Shown here in pieces: positions 8,429 to 18,456 of a stretch of 64,000 nucleotides of DNA. The position numbers and the translations under genes are program-made. This DNA is from Sphingosinicella sp041916975. Its GTDB lineage: Bacteria; Pseudomonadota; Alphaproteobacteria; Sphingomonadales; Sphingomonadaceae. The stretch lies in assembly GCF_041916975.1 (NCBI RefSeq), contig NZ_JAYRYK010000001.1, positions 1 to 64,000 on the forward strand, given 5' to 3'. The number at the start of each line of letters is the position of its first letter. Positions within the stretch are counted from its first letter, which is position 1. The notes beneath the pieces were generated by a model. The model did no database searches. It was not told the origin of the DNA and was given only the letters and a program-made list of their open reading frames with translations.

Positions 8429-9013
8429 CTACGCAGCCATCTTTTCGGGAAGGGCGAGCGGCAGCGGCAACTGCACCTTCTCCGTAACCTCGCCGAGCGC
8501 CCACGATCCACGCGCGATGTGGCGGCCTGCACCGACATGGCTCTCGATGAGCACCAGCTCGTCCGCGCGCCAGCTGATCGGATCGATGCTTTCCGTCCCC
8601 GTGCGCCACTGGTGGCCGTGCGCAAGTGTCATGTGCGGGGGTGAGGCGGGGACATCCGCCGAGATGCCCGCACTCGAAAGGCGCTCCACGAGTTCATGCC
8701 GGAAGCTCTCGATGAAGGTCAGCGGCTCTGACGCCGTGAGGAGCGCGCGGTCGTTCGCGCGCACAAGCTGATCAAACACCGGGCGCTGAGCGGGGAGGGC
8801 GATGTCGTGCAGCGCCTCGCCAACGCGCTCCACAAGGCGCGGCTGCGGCGCCTCATACGTGCCGCCGAGCATCGCGAGCGTGATGTGCAGCCGGTCGGCG
8901 GGAAGCCGCGACCCGGCGAGATGATAGACCGAGCCCATCATGCCTAGCGTGGTCGCCAGCAGCGACGGTGGGCGCAGCGCGAGGAAGTAGCGATGGAAAA
9001 CGACGTTCTGCAT
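8429..9013 (-). CDS. 2'-5' RNA ligase family / RNA 2',3'-cyclic phosphodiesterase
   Basis: Product of 194 residues of the 2H phosphoesterase superfamily (LigT/ThpR). Two HxT catalytic motifs are seen: HITLAMLG near residue 44 and HMTLAHG near residue 124. FLALRPP is the common family start. The ATG at 9013 is preferred over upstream non-ATG starts because of the GAGGCG ribosome site. The enzyme probably opens 2',3'-cyclic phosphates on RNA or nucleotides. Confidence 0.85.
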   Translation of the reverse strand: MQNVVFHRYFLALRPPSLLATTLGMMGSVYHLAGSRLPADRLHITLAMLGGTYEAPQPRLVERVGEALHDIALPAQRPVFDQLVRANDRALLTASEPLTFIESFRHELVERLSSAGISADVPASPPHMTLAHGHQWRTGTESIDPISWRADELVLIESHVGAGRHIARGSWALGEVTEKVQLPLPLALPEKMAA

Positions 9014-9085
9014 GTGCACGCCTCTTTCGTTCCCTGTTCGTTCATATAGAACAAACGCGGAACATCTTGCAAGCCCCATCAACGC

Positions 9086-9604
9086 TCACAAGGTAAACGC
9101 ACGAAGCCGCATCCAGTTCTCCCGCTTCACATCGGCGGGCACGGCGCAGGCGCCGCTGCTGGAAAGAAGCGTGAGAATGCGCCAGCGCGCCGCGTCCTCG
9201 CCGAGCTGCCGCAGCCCGATCCGCTCGGCGGTGCGGCCGTTGAAGGCGATGGCCTCCAGCGCGGGGAGCGCGTCCGCCATCGCGGCGAGGTCGCGCGCGG
9301 CGGGCGAGCGAATGGCGCTGTCGAGGCTCCCCGCGCGCTCGGCATGGGCGATCACGTCCCACAGGCCGATGCCGCGTGCGAGCAGCGCCTCCAGCCGCGC
9401 CGCATAGGGAAGCGCGGGCAGATCAATGCCCGTCACCGCGCCCATCAACCGCCAGAACCCGTTCCCCGGATTGGCATAATACTCCCGTGCCGCGAGCGAC
9501 GCCCGCCCCGGCAGGCTGCCGAGCACAAGCACCCGCGTCCGCGCATCCGCCACGGGCGGGAAGGCGTGATCGCGGGTGCGCGCGGGAGCGGCGGGTGTGG
9601 TCAT
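9086..9604 (-). CDS. DNA-deoxyinosine (hypoxanthine) glycosylase, UDG family 6-like
   Basis: Product of 172 residues of the uracil-DNA-glycosylase superfamily. The active-site region VLGSLPG..SL...EYYANPGN.FW is diagnostic of the hypoxanthine-DNA glycosylase branch, with GLWDV, AFNGRTAE and a late SSSGA..V motif. It removes deaminated adenine from DNA in base-excision repair. The first ATG (9604) is chosen over an adjoining TTG. Same strand as the HTH gene upstream. Confidence 0.85.
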   Translation of the reverse strand: MTTPAAPARTRDHAFPPVADARTRVLVLGSLPGRASLAAREYYANPGNGFWRLMGAVTGIDLPALPYAARLEALLARGIGLWDVIAHAERAGSLDSAIRSPAARDLAAMADALPALEAIAFNGRTAERIGLRQLGEDAARWRILTLLSSSGACAVPADVKRENWMRLRAFTL

Positions 9605-9670
9605 CAAATGGGCTTCCGGCAGGCAAAGGTGAGGAAAGTTACACCAAGGCGAGCGATTCCCGGGCGGGTA

Positions 9671-10336
9671 TCAGTCGTCTCGGTTGTTGAAGATCAGGTT
9701 TTCCAGATCCTCCGGGTGCATCCGTTTGTGCGGATCGGGCGGGCAGACGGGCATGAGCGTATCGAGCGCGCGGGCGATATCCGGGATGATGGCGGAGGGT
9801 GCGGGCAGGGTGGCGGGGATGGCGCCGGATACGGCCACATTTGTGGCCGCCGTTTCGGTGGCCGGGACCGCGCGGCGGCGATGGTCTGGCGCGCGGTATC
9901 GCTCCGGATGGTGCGCGCGGAGGAGGAACATGAGCAGGCGATCATTATAGCGGGTGCGGATGTGGATGACGTTGCCGTCCCTGTCGAGCACCGCATCCTC
10001 GACGCCGTTCACCGCGCGATCGAAGGCGATATCAACGAGGCGGCGCGAGGCATTGGCAATGGCGGCCTCCCACGCTGCCGCAAACCCCTCCGCGCCCGGC
10101 GCGCGGCGGAGGCGGTAGCAGGAGTTCGCCGACATGTTGACGGCACGCGCCGCCTCCACGACCGATCCGGTATCGGCAAGCGCCTCTATGAACTCGCGCT
10201 GCCGCTGAGGCGTCCAGCCGTCCGACCGGCGCTGGCGGGCGACGGGAATCCATTCGTAATCATCGGGATTGAAGCCGTGGGCGTCGCGCACGGCGGGCGT
10301 CGTGGTCGGGGCGGGGGCGGGGGTCTGATCGGCCAT
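9671..10336 (-). CDS. Helix-turn-helix protein of unknown function
   Basis: Product of 221 residues. A Pro/Thr-rich N-terminus is followed by an HTH segment (about 42-90: RQREFIEALADTGSVVEAARAV, then SCYRLRR) reminiscent of phage terminase small subunits and transposase-type DNA-binding domains, then RYNDRLLMFLLRAHHPERYR and a low-complexity tail. Such proteins recur in sphingomonads without known function. It could be a domesticated phage gene; the sequence does not decide. Confidence 0.6.
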   Translation of the reverse strand: MADQTPAPAPTTTPAVRDAHGFNPDDYEWIPVARQRRSDGWTPQRQREFIEALADTGSVVEAARAVNMSANSCYRLRRAPGAEGFAAAWEAAIANASRRLVDIAFDRAVNGVEDAVLDRDGNVIHIRTRYNDRLLMFLLRAHHPERYRAPDHRRRAVPATETAATNVAVSGAIPATLPAPSAIIPDIARALDTLMPVCPPDPHKRMHPEDLENLIFNNRDD

Positions 10337-10670
10337 CTGTAAGGATTAACCGATTTGGTACGCTGTAGGACAATAGAATTTTCAGTGGCGCAGGGCGCTG
10401 CTCAGTATGACGTTGCCCGCATGTCGAGGGCGGCCATGATCGTTTCGCGTTGGTATGCCAGCGAAGCGGTGGGCGATCTGCGCCTGAACTCTCGGCGCCA
10501 GCTTTTCAATTATGGTGAGGGGGGGGCGAGTGAGCATGTGTGGGAGATTAGCATGGTGAGGGAGTGGGGACGACTAGCGGCCAGTCCATGGGGCTGGAAT
10601 TTGAGGGATAGTAAATTGTTACTGTAATCCATGCAGATGGGCGTCGCCGTTTGTCCTGTTAGACCCAGCC
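10337..10670. other. Intergenic junction before AT-rich island
   Basis: About 330 bases with no supported gene. It carries the promoter side of the HTH gene and marks the transition from GC-rich DNA to the AT-rich DUF262 gene. A 90-codon frame on the plus strand has no protein-like character. No clear direct repeats or tRNA end were seen. Confidence 0.4.
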
Positions 10671-12365
10671 CTACACTTTCCAAATGTGGTTTCTTGCAAG
10701 CTCCGATATTCGGGCCGTATTCGCTAGAACAACCTCTTCGGTGAGGCTGTCCGCCTGCAACAATACTTCAGGGAGCTTGTACCCTCTTGAGATTAGAATA
10801 TCTTTCTTATCTTTAAAATCATTATTTGCGAGCATTTCATTCGTCTTTGAGTCGACAAGGATCAAATTTCCCAACTGCCCTATTATCGAGTCTTTTAAAC
10901 CAGACTTTCCAGAGGACTGAGATAGAAGATGTTCAATAGTTAAATCGTCTGATTCTCCGACAAAGGGCTGGCTTTCATAAAGGGATACCTTCTTGAGAAT
11001 GTACTGTACGAGGGATTTTTGAGATGAGTGGACTTTCGTAAAAATCACTTGTTCAAACCCAACATCGAATTCTGATGGAGACACCTCTCGATCATGAAGC
11101 TTTTCAATCAAATCAACTACGCATAATCCGATAGCATTACTATCATTGCAAGAAAACACTTGACGTCCAAAAGAAGAGTACATGCCAGAAATGCCGCCAG
11201 AGGAGCGAGACGACGTTATTGCGTTAAACGAGAAATGGAATTTTTCAATTTTTTCTATGGCGTCTCTCAAAATCTTCAATTTTATAATATTATCTTTGTA
11301 CGCCCTAATTAGAGATAGAATGCCCGGAGTGGGTTGAACTACTTTGAATATTCTCAAAGCTGCCAACGATCGGGCGACAGAGCGTTCTGTTTTCGACCAT
11401 CCATAATCTGTATCAAATATTGATCGCCAATTTTGAGAATCAGTTACGAACCTATCAAGGTGAGATTTGGCATTTTTCTTGGTAACTTTTAACTTAATCC
11501 GGGGAAATGCTTTTGCTTTTGTAACAAAATCATATCGACTTTGCCACGAATGGACAATAAAGGTGTCTGGGTCGAGCGGCATGGGGGCGCTGTCAATGGT
11601 GTCAAGCACCTTTGCCCATTTCAACGTGGATTGATCGACTCCGCTCTCTGGTTTGATAAATTTCGCGAAGTGATTTCTAAGTAGATCCGAAAGGGCAAGG
11701 TCCTTGCCTCGGGTATTTAACGTTTCGAATATTAAATAGGCGTCATCTTCGTTATCGAGGGTGACTAGTATTATATTGAGATCAAATACAGTGTCTCTGA
11801 GCTTAGAAAGCCAGTCGCTAGCATCTTTTTCGTTGTCCTCTTTGGACTGCTCCTTGTTGCTCAGGAATTCGGCTAAATGATCTGTGATGTGAGATTTGAA
11901 AATCGTAAACGCTTTATCGATTGACTCTTCTTCCCTTCCGATTTCGTAGGGGGCCTCTGCGGGGCCATTCTTTAGAACTTCCTCTTGAAGATAGGGAAAA
12001 GACGTCTCTGTCTGGAGAACATACTCTGTCTTATTTTCTCTATTTCTCTGTTCGATATAGGCTTGAAGACCCGAAGCGAGGTCGTCTCGCTTGAGAGCCT
12101 TGAAGCCTTCGCGGATGGCGCAGAGGAGGATGGTAATAGTCGTGATTCGCTGTTGTCCATCGACAACGGCTACAGAAGAGCGGCCGATTTTGTATACTAC
12201 CATCGACCCGATAAAGTAGGACTCTGACATATTGTCCAATATGTCATTCCAAAACTGATTTACTTGATCTGGCTCCCAAGAATACGGGCGCTGAAAGCGT
12301 GGAATGACAAATGTGCTCCCCTTAAGAAGCTCATCAACGCGCCTGTCTTGTGATTCAATCTTCAT
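10671..12365 (-). CDS. DUF262-DUF1524 protein, GmrSD/SspE-like nuclease
   Basis: Product of 564 residues. The N-terminal DUF262 domain shows IPRFQRPYSW (21-30), YFIGSMVVY and the NTP-dependent signature VVDGQQR.TT (67-75). The C-terminal DUF1524 region has the HNH-like pattern IEHLLSQ (H about 479), GNLILVD, NEML-NNDFKDKK. The same fusion occurs in type IV GmrSD enzymes that cut modified phage DNA and in SspE of phosphorothioate-linked defence. The DNA is strikingly AT-rich for this genome, implying recent acquisition. A TTG start lies 4 codons upstream; the ATG after GGGCGAG is preferred. No partner gene is adjacent. Confidence 0.85.
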   Translation of the reverse strand: MKIESQDRRVDELLKGSTFVIPRFQRPYSWEPDQVNQFWNDILDNMSESYFIGSMVVYKIGRSSVAVVDGQQRITTITILLCAIREGFKALKRDDLASGLQAYIEQRNRENKTEYVLQTETSFPYLQEEVLKNGPAEAPYEIGREEESIDKAFTIFKSHITDHLAEFLSNKEQSKEDNEKDASDWLSKLRDTVFDLNIILVTLDNEDDAYLIFETLNTRGKDLALSDLLRNHFAKFIKPESGVDQSTLKWAKVLDTIDSAPMPLDPDTFIVHSWQSRYDFVTKAKAFPRIKLKVTKKNAKSHLDRFVTDSQNWRSIFDTDYGWSKTERSVARSLAALRIFKVVQPTPGILSLIRAYKDNIIKLKILRDAIEKIEKFHFSFNAITSSRSSGGISGMYSSFGRQVFSCNDSNAIGLCVVDLIEKLHDREVSPSEFDVGFEQVIFTKVHSSQKSLVQYILKKVSLYESQPFVGESDDLTIEHLLSQSSGKSGLKDSIIGQLGNLILVDSKTNEMLANNDFKDKKDILISRGYKLPEVLLQADSLTEEVVLANTARISELARNHIWKV

Positions 12366-12446
12366 ATTCTCGCCCAAACCGAAAATATCGTAGATAATGC
12401 AGTTTAGGCGACGACGAGTATTTTCGCAATGTCATCCCGGCCAAGC

Positions 12447-14306
<1,860 letters not shown>

Positions 14307-14385
14307 GTGTCGTGCTCCGTCATGGGGCGCACAGGCGAGGGGATATGGCAGTGGCAGCGCGCCCGGTTTCCTGGAGGACGCTGCG

Positions 14386-14486
14386 GTTCCGATCCCTACG
14401 CCGGCACGACCCGGGTCAGGTTCGAAGGGTTCCCCCGCTCGTGCGGCGATCTCAGCCCGGCGTCACACCGGGTACCCCTTGGAACG
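14386..14486 (-). promoter_or_regulatory. TPP riboswitch (THI element)
   Basis: Read on the minus strand, the leader of thiC contains the conserved THI blocks: GGGGTACCC opening stem, CTGAGA (complement of 14450-14455), AACCCTTCGAACCTGA, then GGGTCGTGCCGGCGTAGGGA closing the aptamer. It lies about 80 bases upstream of the thiC start. The remaining leader can hold the expression platform; none was modelled. Confidence 0.95.
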
Positions 14487-14524
14487 AATGCTGCGGCGGA
14501 CTCTGGTGGCTTCCGCGTCGCCTG

Positions 14525-16042
14525 TCAATTCGCCGTGCGGCGAAAGCGGCGGAGCTTGCCGAGCGCGATGCCGGAAACCTCCAGCATCTTCGTCTCGAAC
14601 CCGTCGGGACGGCCCGCGAGCCGCCACAGGACGAAGTGGGCGAGGACGTAAACCGCGGCGCCGAGGATAACGCGCGGCATCATCTCAAGGAGCACCACAT
14701 ATTCCGCGTCGCCCGGCGCGAATGGCGCGGCGACGGCAAGCACGGCGCCGGCCATCGCGGCGGCGGCAAGGAGGCTGCGCCAGCTTGCGGTGAACGGCGA
14801 GAAGAACGAATCGCCGATCAGTGTCTTGGCGAAATACATGTTCACGGCGGTCTGCAGCAGCAGGCGGAAAACGAGCGCATAGATCACCGTGATGAAGTCG
14901 CCCTTCCAGATCGCGAGGCCATAGACGGGCATGGCGATCACCGCGACGAAGACGGCGCGGTTGAACATGGCGCGCGTCGCCTGTTTCGCCATCGCGAGCC
15001 CATCCGTGGCGGAGGTGATCATCGTGAAGGCGAGCGTGGGGGCGAGCACGATGACGACCTCGGCAGAAGGCAGCCATTTGGTCCCGACGAGGATGGCGAT
15101 CATCTCGTTCGCCATCAGCGCGGTGCCGACGCCGATGGGGAGCGCGATGCCCAGGATCACGGACTGCGCCTTGCGGTATGCACCCCGCAGGCGCTTGTTG
15201 TTGTGCGCTATGGCCGACAAGCCGGGCGTGATCGCCTGGCTGATCGGTGTCGCCAGCTCGCGCGTCGCTACTTGCGAAACGTCGCGGCCGATCGTGAAAT
15301 AGCCGAGCTGTGCGGCGCCGAGATACTTGCCGATCAGGAACTGCGGCGCGATCTGCGTGAAGTACGAGATGATGCCCGACATCGTCAGCCAGCCGCCGAA
15401 GCCGAGGAAGGTGCGCCATTCGCGGAAGCTGACGCGCGGCTGATAGGGGATGCGCCAGTAGCTGAGCGCCATTTCCGTGAAGCGCCCCGCGATTGTGCCC
15501 GCAACGATCGCCCAATAGCTTTCGGTGAGGATCGCCACGACGATGGCGGCGAGCGAGCCCAGAACCGTGGAGGCGACGCGGCGGTTGAACTCCTTCGAAA
15601 AATCGATGTTCCGCTGGTACATCATGAACGCGGGGTTGCGCGCGCCGTCGAAGATCAGCACCACGCAGATCACGCGCAGCACGTCCCCCAGCTTGGGTTC
15701 GTTCATGTAGTTGGCGATCGGCCCGGCGAAGACGAACAGGACCGCGGCGATCAGTAGGCCGCGCAGGAAGTTCATGGTGAAGCCGGTGTCGATATGGTGC
15801 TTGTCGATATCGCGCAGGGCGATGAGCGCGCTGTTGACGCGCATGTCGGAGAGCACCTGCACGAAGCCGATAACGACGATCGCGAGGCTGGCGACGCCGT
15901 AGTCGGCGGGCGCGAGCAGGCGGCCGAGCACCACGAGGTTCACCATCGAGAACAGGCGGAGCACGAAACGGGCGCCGGCCAGGAACAATGCGCCCTTGAA
16001 GACGCGGTTGCCGACGTTCTCTTCGCTGCGTTCGAACTTCAT
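14525..16042 (-). CDS. Polysaccharide flippase (Wzx/WzxC-like, MOP superfamily)
   Basis: Inner-membrane protein of 505 residues with about 12-14 hydrophobic helices. The start GNRVFKGALFLAGARFVLRLFSMVNLVVLGRLLAPADYGVASLA is typical of lipopolysaccharide/exopolysaccharide export flippases, and PAFMMYQRNIDFSKEF is found in the WzxC branch. It would move lipid-linked oligosaccharides across the inner membrane. No glycosyltransferase genes are adjacent, so the polymer is unknown. Confidence 0.85.
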   Translation of the reverse strand: MKFERSEENVGNRVFKGALFLAGARFVLRLFSMVNLVVLGRLLAPADYGVASLAIVVIGFVQVLSDMRVNSALIALRDIDKHHIDTGFTMNFLRGLLIAAVLFVFAGPIANYMNEPKLGDVLRVICVVLIFDGARNPAFMMYQRNIDFSKEFNRRVASTVLGSLAAIVVAILTESYWAIVAGTIAGRFTEMALSYWRIPYQPRVSFREWRTFLGFGGWLTMSGIISYFTQIAPQFLIGKYLGAAQLGYFTIGRDVSQVATRELATPISQAITPGLSAIAHNNKRLRGAYRKAQSVILGIALPIGVGTALMANEMIAILVGTKWLPSAEVVIVLAPTLAFTMITSATDGLAMAKQATRAMFNRAVFVAVIAMPVYGLAIWKGDFITVIYALVFRLLLQTAVNMYFAKTLIGDSFFSPFTASWRSLLAAAAMAGAVLAVAAPFAPGDAEYVVLLEMMPRVILGAAVYVLAHFVLWRLAGRPDGFETKMLEVSGIALGKLRRFRRTAN

Positions 16043-16067
16043 GCGCGTCCGTTAAAGCGTATGGGTT

Positions 16068-16502
16068 TCAAAGGAAATAACGCATACGCATCGTCTGCGT
16101 CGTCTCGCCGTCTACATGGAAGCGGACCTTCTCGAACTTCGGCGGGCCGAAGGCGATCTTCGCGTTGTTCGAGAACGCGACCCCCTCCGTCGGCATCCCG
16201 ATGAAGCTCTTGTCGAGTTTTTTGTTGTCGTTCTCGTCGTGGATCGCGGAGACGGCATAGTCGCCCGGCGGAAGCCCGGTGATGTCGAGCACGGGATTCG
16301 CGGCGGGCACGCTTTCCTTCGTTGCGCCGGTGCCGCGCGTGCAATCCGGATAGCCTGCGGGATCGCGCCAGAGGCAGAGACGGATGCTGCCCTTCTGCGA
16401 GCGCAGACCTTCAAACGTCAGGTGCAGCGAGGCCTGCTGTGGCGCCGCCGCCGCGCCGAGAAGCGGCAGGCACACCGCCGAGATGAGCACGCGTTTCTGC
16501 AT
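16068..16502 (-). CDS. DUF2141 exported protein
   Basis: Product of 144 residues with a signal peptide (MQKRVLISAVCLPLLGAAAA) and a DUF2141 domain: G.IRLCLWRD..GYPDC, YAVSAIHDENDN.KLDK...GMPTEGVAFSNNA. The family is periplasmic or secreted, function unknown. The ATG at 16502 with GGAG six bases upstream is preferred over an upstream TTG. Its first 92 bases overlap the 3' end of the sterol-desaturase-family gene in another frame. Confidence 0.85.
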   Translation of the reverse strand: MQKRVLISAVCLPLLGAAAAPQQASLHLTFEGLRSQKGSIRLCLWRDPAGYPDCTRGTGATKESVPAANPVLDITGLPPGDYAVSAIHDENDNKKLDKSFIGMPTEGVAFSNNAKIAFGPPKFEKVRFHVDGETTQTMRMRYFL

Positions 16503-17217
16503 CGAAATCTCCAAGGCCCTTATCCGTCCGGCAAAGCCTGTCCCAGTGCCGGAAATAAAGCCCGTAGTTGCAGCGATAATCCTGATGGTGCCGGTGATGG
16601 TGCGAGGCGGTTATCACCAGCTTCCCGAACGGCCCGTTAACCAGCGCGCGCGGAAACAGCTCCCAGCCCATGTGGTTGGTGACGCCGAAAAAGGTCATCA
16701 CCGTCAGCACCAGCGCCAGCGCCGCGACATGAATCGGGATGATGAACGTAAGCGCCGGGATCAGCGCCGCGCCGATCAACGATTCCCATGGATGAAAACT
16801 CATGGCCGCCCACGCCGTCGGCGGCCGGCTGTCGTGGTGTACCTTGTGGATACGCGCGAACAGGCGGGGCGCGTGCATCCAGCGGTGCGTCCAATAGAAA
16901 TACGTGTCGTGGACGAGGAGGTAGGCGAGCACGCTCCCCGGCAGCCACCACCAGCCATAAGCGACCGGATCGGTGTAGATGCGCGTCCAACCGCGCGTCT
17001 GCCACAGATGAACGGCAAGGCCTGCGGGCACCGCATAGATCGCCGCGGCGGTCAGCGACCAGGCGATTTCGCCGCGGATCTGCCGCGCCATGCGTGCGCC
17101 CGCATAGATGCCTGGCCGCACCCGCCCCGAAAGCCAAGCAAACGCGCCCGAAACCGCCAGATAGCGGACGGCGACGATCAGGATCATCGCGGCGATTGTG
17201 ATCAAGGCTTCGGCCAC
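16411..17217 (-). CDS. Sterol desaturase/fatty acid hydroxylase family protein; candidate carotenoid 2,2'-hydroxylase (CrtG)
   Basis: Membrane di-iron hydroxylase of 268 residues. The histidine clusters HDTYFYWTHRWMH, HKVHHDS, TNHMGWE and HHHRHH are those of the superfamily. It diverges from crtY across 82 bases. Sphingomonads make nostoxanthin by 2,2'-hydroxylation of zeaxanthin with CrtG, which as I recall is of this superfamily, so location suggests that role; the family alone does not prove it. Start is GTG, supported by AGAAGG five bases upstream. About 30 C-terminal residues beyond the usual family end are encoded within the DUF2141 gene. Confidence 0.7.
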   Translation of the reverse strand: MAEALITIAAMILIVAVRYLAVSGAFAWLSGRVRPGIYAGARMARQIRGEIAWSLTAAAIYAVPAGLAVHLWQTRGWTRIYTDPVAYGWWWLPGSVLAYLLVHDTYFYWTHRWMHAPRLFARIHKVHHDSRPPTAWAAMSFHPWESLIGAALIPALTFIIPIHVAALALVLTVMTFFGVTNHMGWELFPRALVNGPFGKLVITASHHHRHHQDYRCNYGLYFRHWDRLCRTDKGLGDFDAETRAHLGGVPAASRRGGGATAGLAAPDV

Positions 17218-17299
17218 GCGCGCCTTCTATCAGCCGCACGGGCGGCGGTCATGCAAATCCGGTGGCATTTGTGCGCCGACCCGCTACACCTGTCGGAGC

Positions 17300-18448
17300 A
17301 TGGATTTCGACCTGATCCTGGTGGGCGGGGGCCTGGCATCGGGGCTTGCGGGGCTGAGGCTGGCCACGCGGCGGCCGGAGCTTCGCGTCGCGATCGTCGA
17401 GGCTGAAAGCCGGATCGGCGGCGACCACGTCTGGTCTTCCTTCGACAGCGACATGACCCCGGCGCAGCGCGAATGGACCGCGCCGCTCTATGCTGCGCGC
17501 TGGCCGCGCTACGACGTTCGCTTCCCGGCGTTCAGCCGCACGCTGCACCACGGCTATGCGAGCGCGCGATCGGCGAACCTCGACGCTGCCGTGCGCGCCG
17601 CCATGCCCGGAGATTGCCTGCTGCTCAATCGCAAGGTCCGTAGCCTCGATGCGACTGGCGTGACGCTGGAATCGGGGGAGCGGATCGGCGGACACGTCGT
17701 CATAGACGGGCGCGGCCATGCGCCGACGACGGCGCTGGAGCTTGCGTGGCAGAAATTCGTCGGCCTCGAGATCGAAACGCTGCGCCCGCACGGCATGGAA
17801 GCCCCGCTCATCATGGACGCCACGGTCGATCAGGCGGAAGGCTACCGCTTCGTCTACGTGCTGCCGTGGGACGAGCGCCGCCTGCTGATCGAAGATACGT
17901 ATTACAGCGACAGCCCCGACCTTGATGTAGAGGCGGTGAAGGCACGCATCGGGGACTGGGCGCTCAGCGCCGGGCTCGGCCCGCACGGTGTAGTGAGGAG
18001 CGAGCGCGGCGTGCTGCCGCTGGCGCTCGGCGGAAATATCGAAGCGCTTTGGGACGCGGGGACGCCGGGGGTCGCCCGTCTCGGGATGCGGGCGGGGCTT
18101 TTCCATCCGCTGACCGGCTACAGCTTTCCCGATGCCGTGCGCACCGCCGATCTCCTCGCCGATCTGCCCCGCTTCGATCCCGACCTCGTCTACAATGCCG
18201 TGCGTTCGCACGCGACACGCACGTGGCACGGGCGCCGCTATTACCGGATGCTTGCGCGCATGTTGTTCCGCGCGGCCGATCCGCCCGCGCGCTATCGGGT
18301 GCTTCAGCATTTCTACCGGCTGCCGGACGCGCTCGTCGCGCGTTTCTACGCGGGCAGCTCGACGCGCGCCGACAAGTTGCGCATCCTCGCGGGCCGCCCG
18401 CCTGTTCCGATCGGACGGGCGCTTGCGGTGATGCTTGGAGTGGATTAG
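17300..18448 (+). CDS. crtY: Lycopene beta-cyclase CrtY
   Basis: Flavoprotein of 382 residues that cyclises both ends of lycopene to beta-carotene. Evidence is the N-terminal dinucleotide-binding motif LILVGGGLASGLAGLRL, EAESRIGG.H.WS, FVYVLPW, LIEDTYYSD and the late motif LFHPLTGYSFPDAV characteristic of CrtY. GGAG directly before the ATG sets the start. crtI begins 8 bases after its stop, so they are cotranscribed. Confidence 0.97.
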   Translation: MDFDLILVGGGLASGLAGLRLATRRPELRVAIVEAESRIGGDHVWSSFDSDMTPAQREWTAPLYAARWPRYDVRFPAFSRTLHHGYASARSANLDAAVRAAMPGDCLLLNRKVRSLDATGVTLESGERIGGHVVIDGRGHAPTTALELAWQKFVGLEIETLRPHGMEAPLIMDATVDQAEGYRFVYVLPWDERRLLIEDTYYSDSPDLDVEAVKARIGDWALSAGLGPHGVVRSERGVLPLALGGNIEALWDAGTPGVARLGMRAGLFHPLTGYSFPDAVRTADLLADLPRFDPDLVYNAVRSHATRTWHGRRYYRMLARMLFRAADPPARYRVLQHFYRLPDALVARFYAGSSTRADKLRILAGRPPVPIGRALAVMLGVD

Positions 18449-18456
18449 GCGCGGGC

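Noticed and set aside
10355..10627. A 90-codon plus-strand frame at the island junction
   Set aside because: No recognisable domain and no convincing ribosome site; probably chance in a non-coding junction.
14312..15757. A 481-codon plus-strand frame opposite the flippase and TPP leader
   Set aside because: Composition is Arg/Gly/His-rich without motifs and it crosses the riboswitch; the minus-strand flippase and aptamer explain the DNA.
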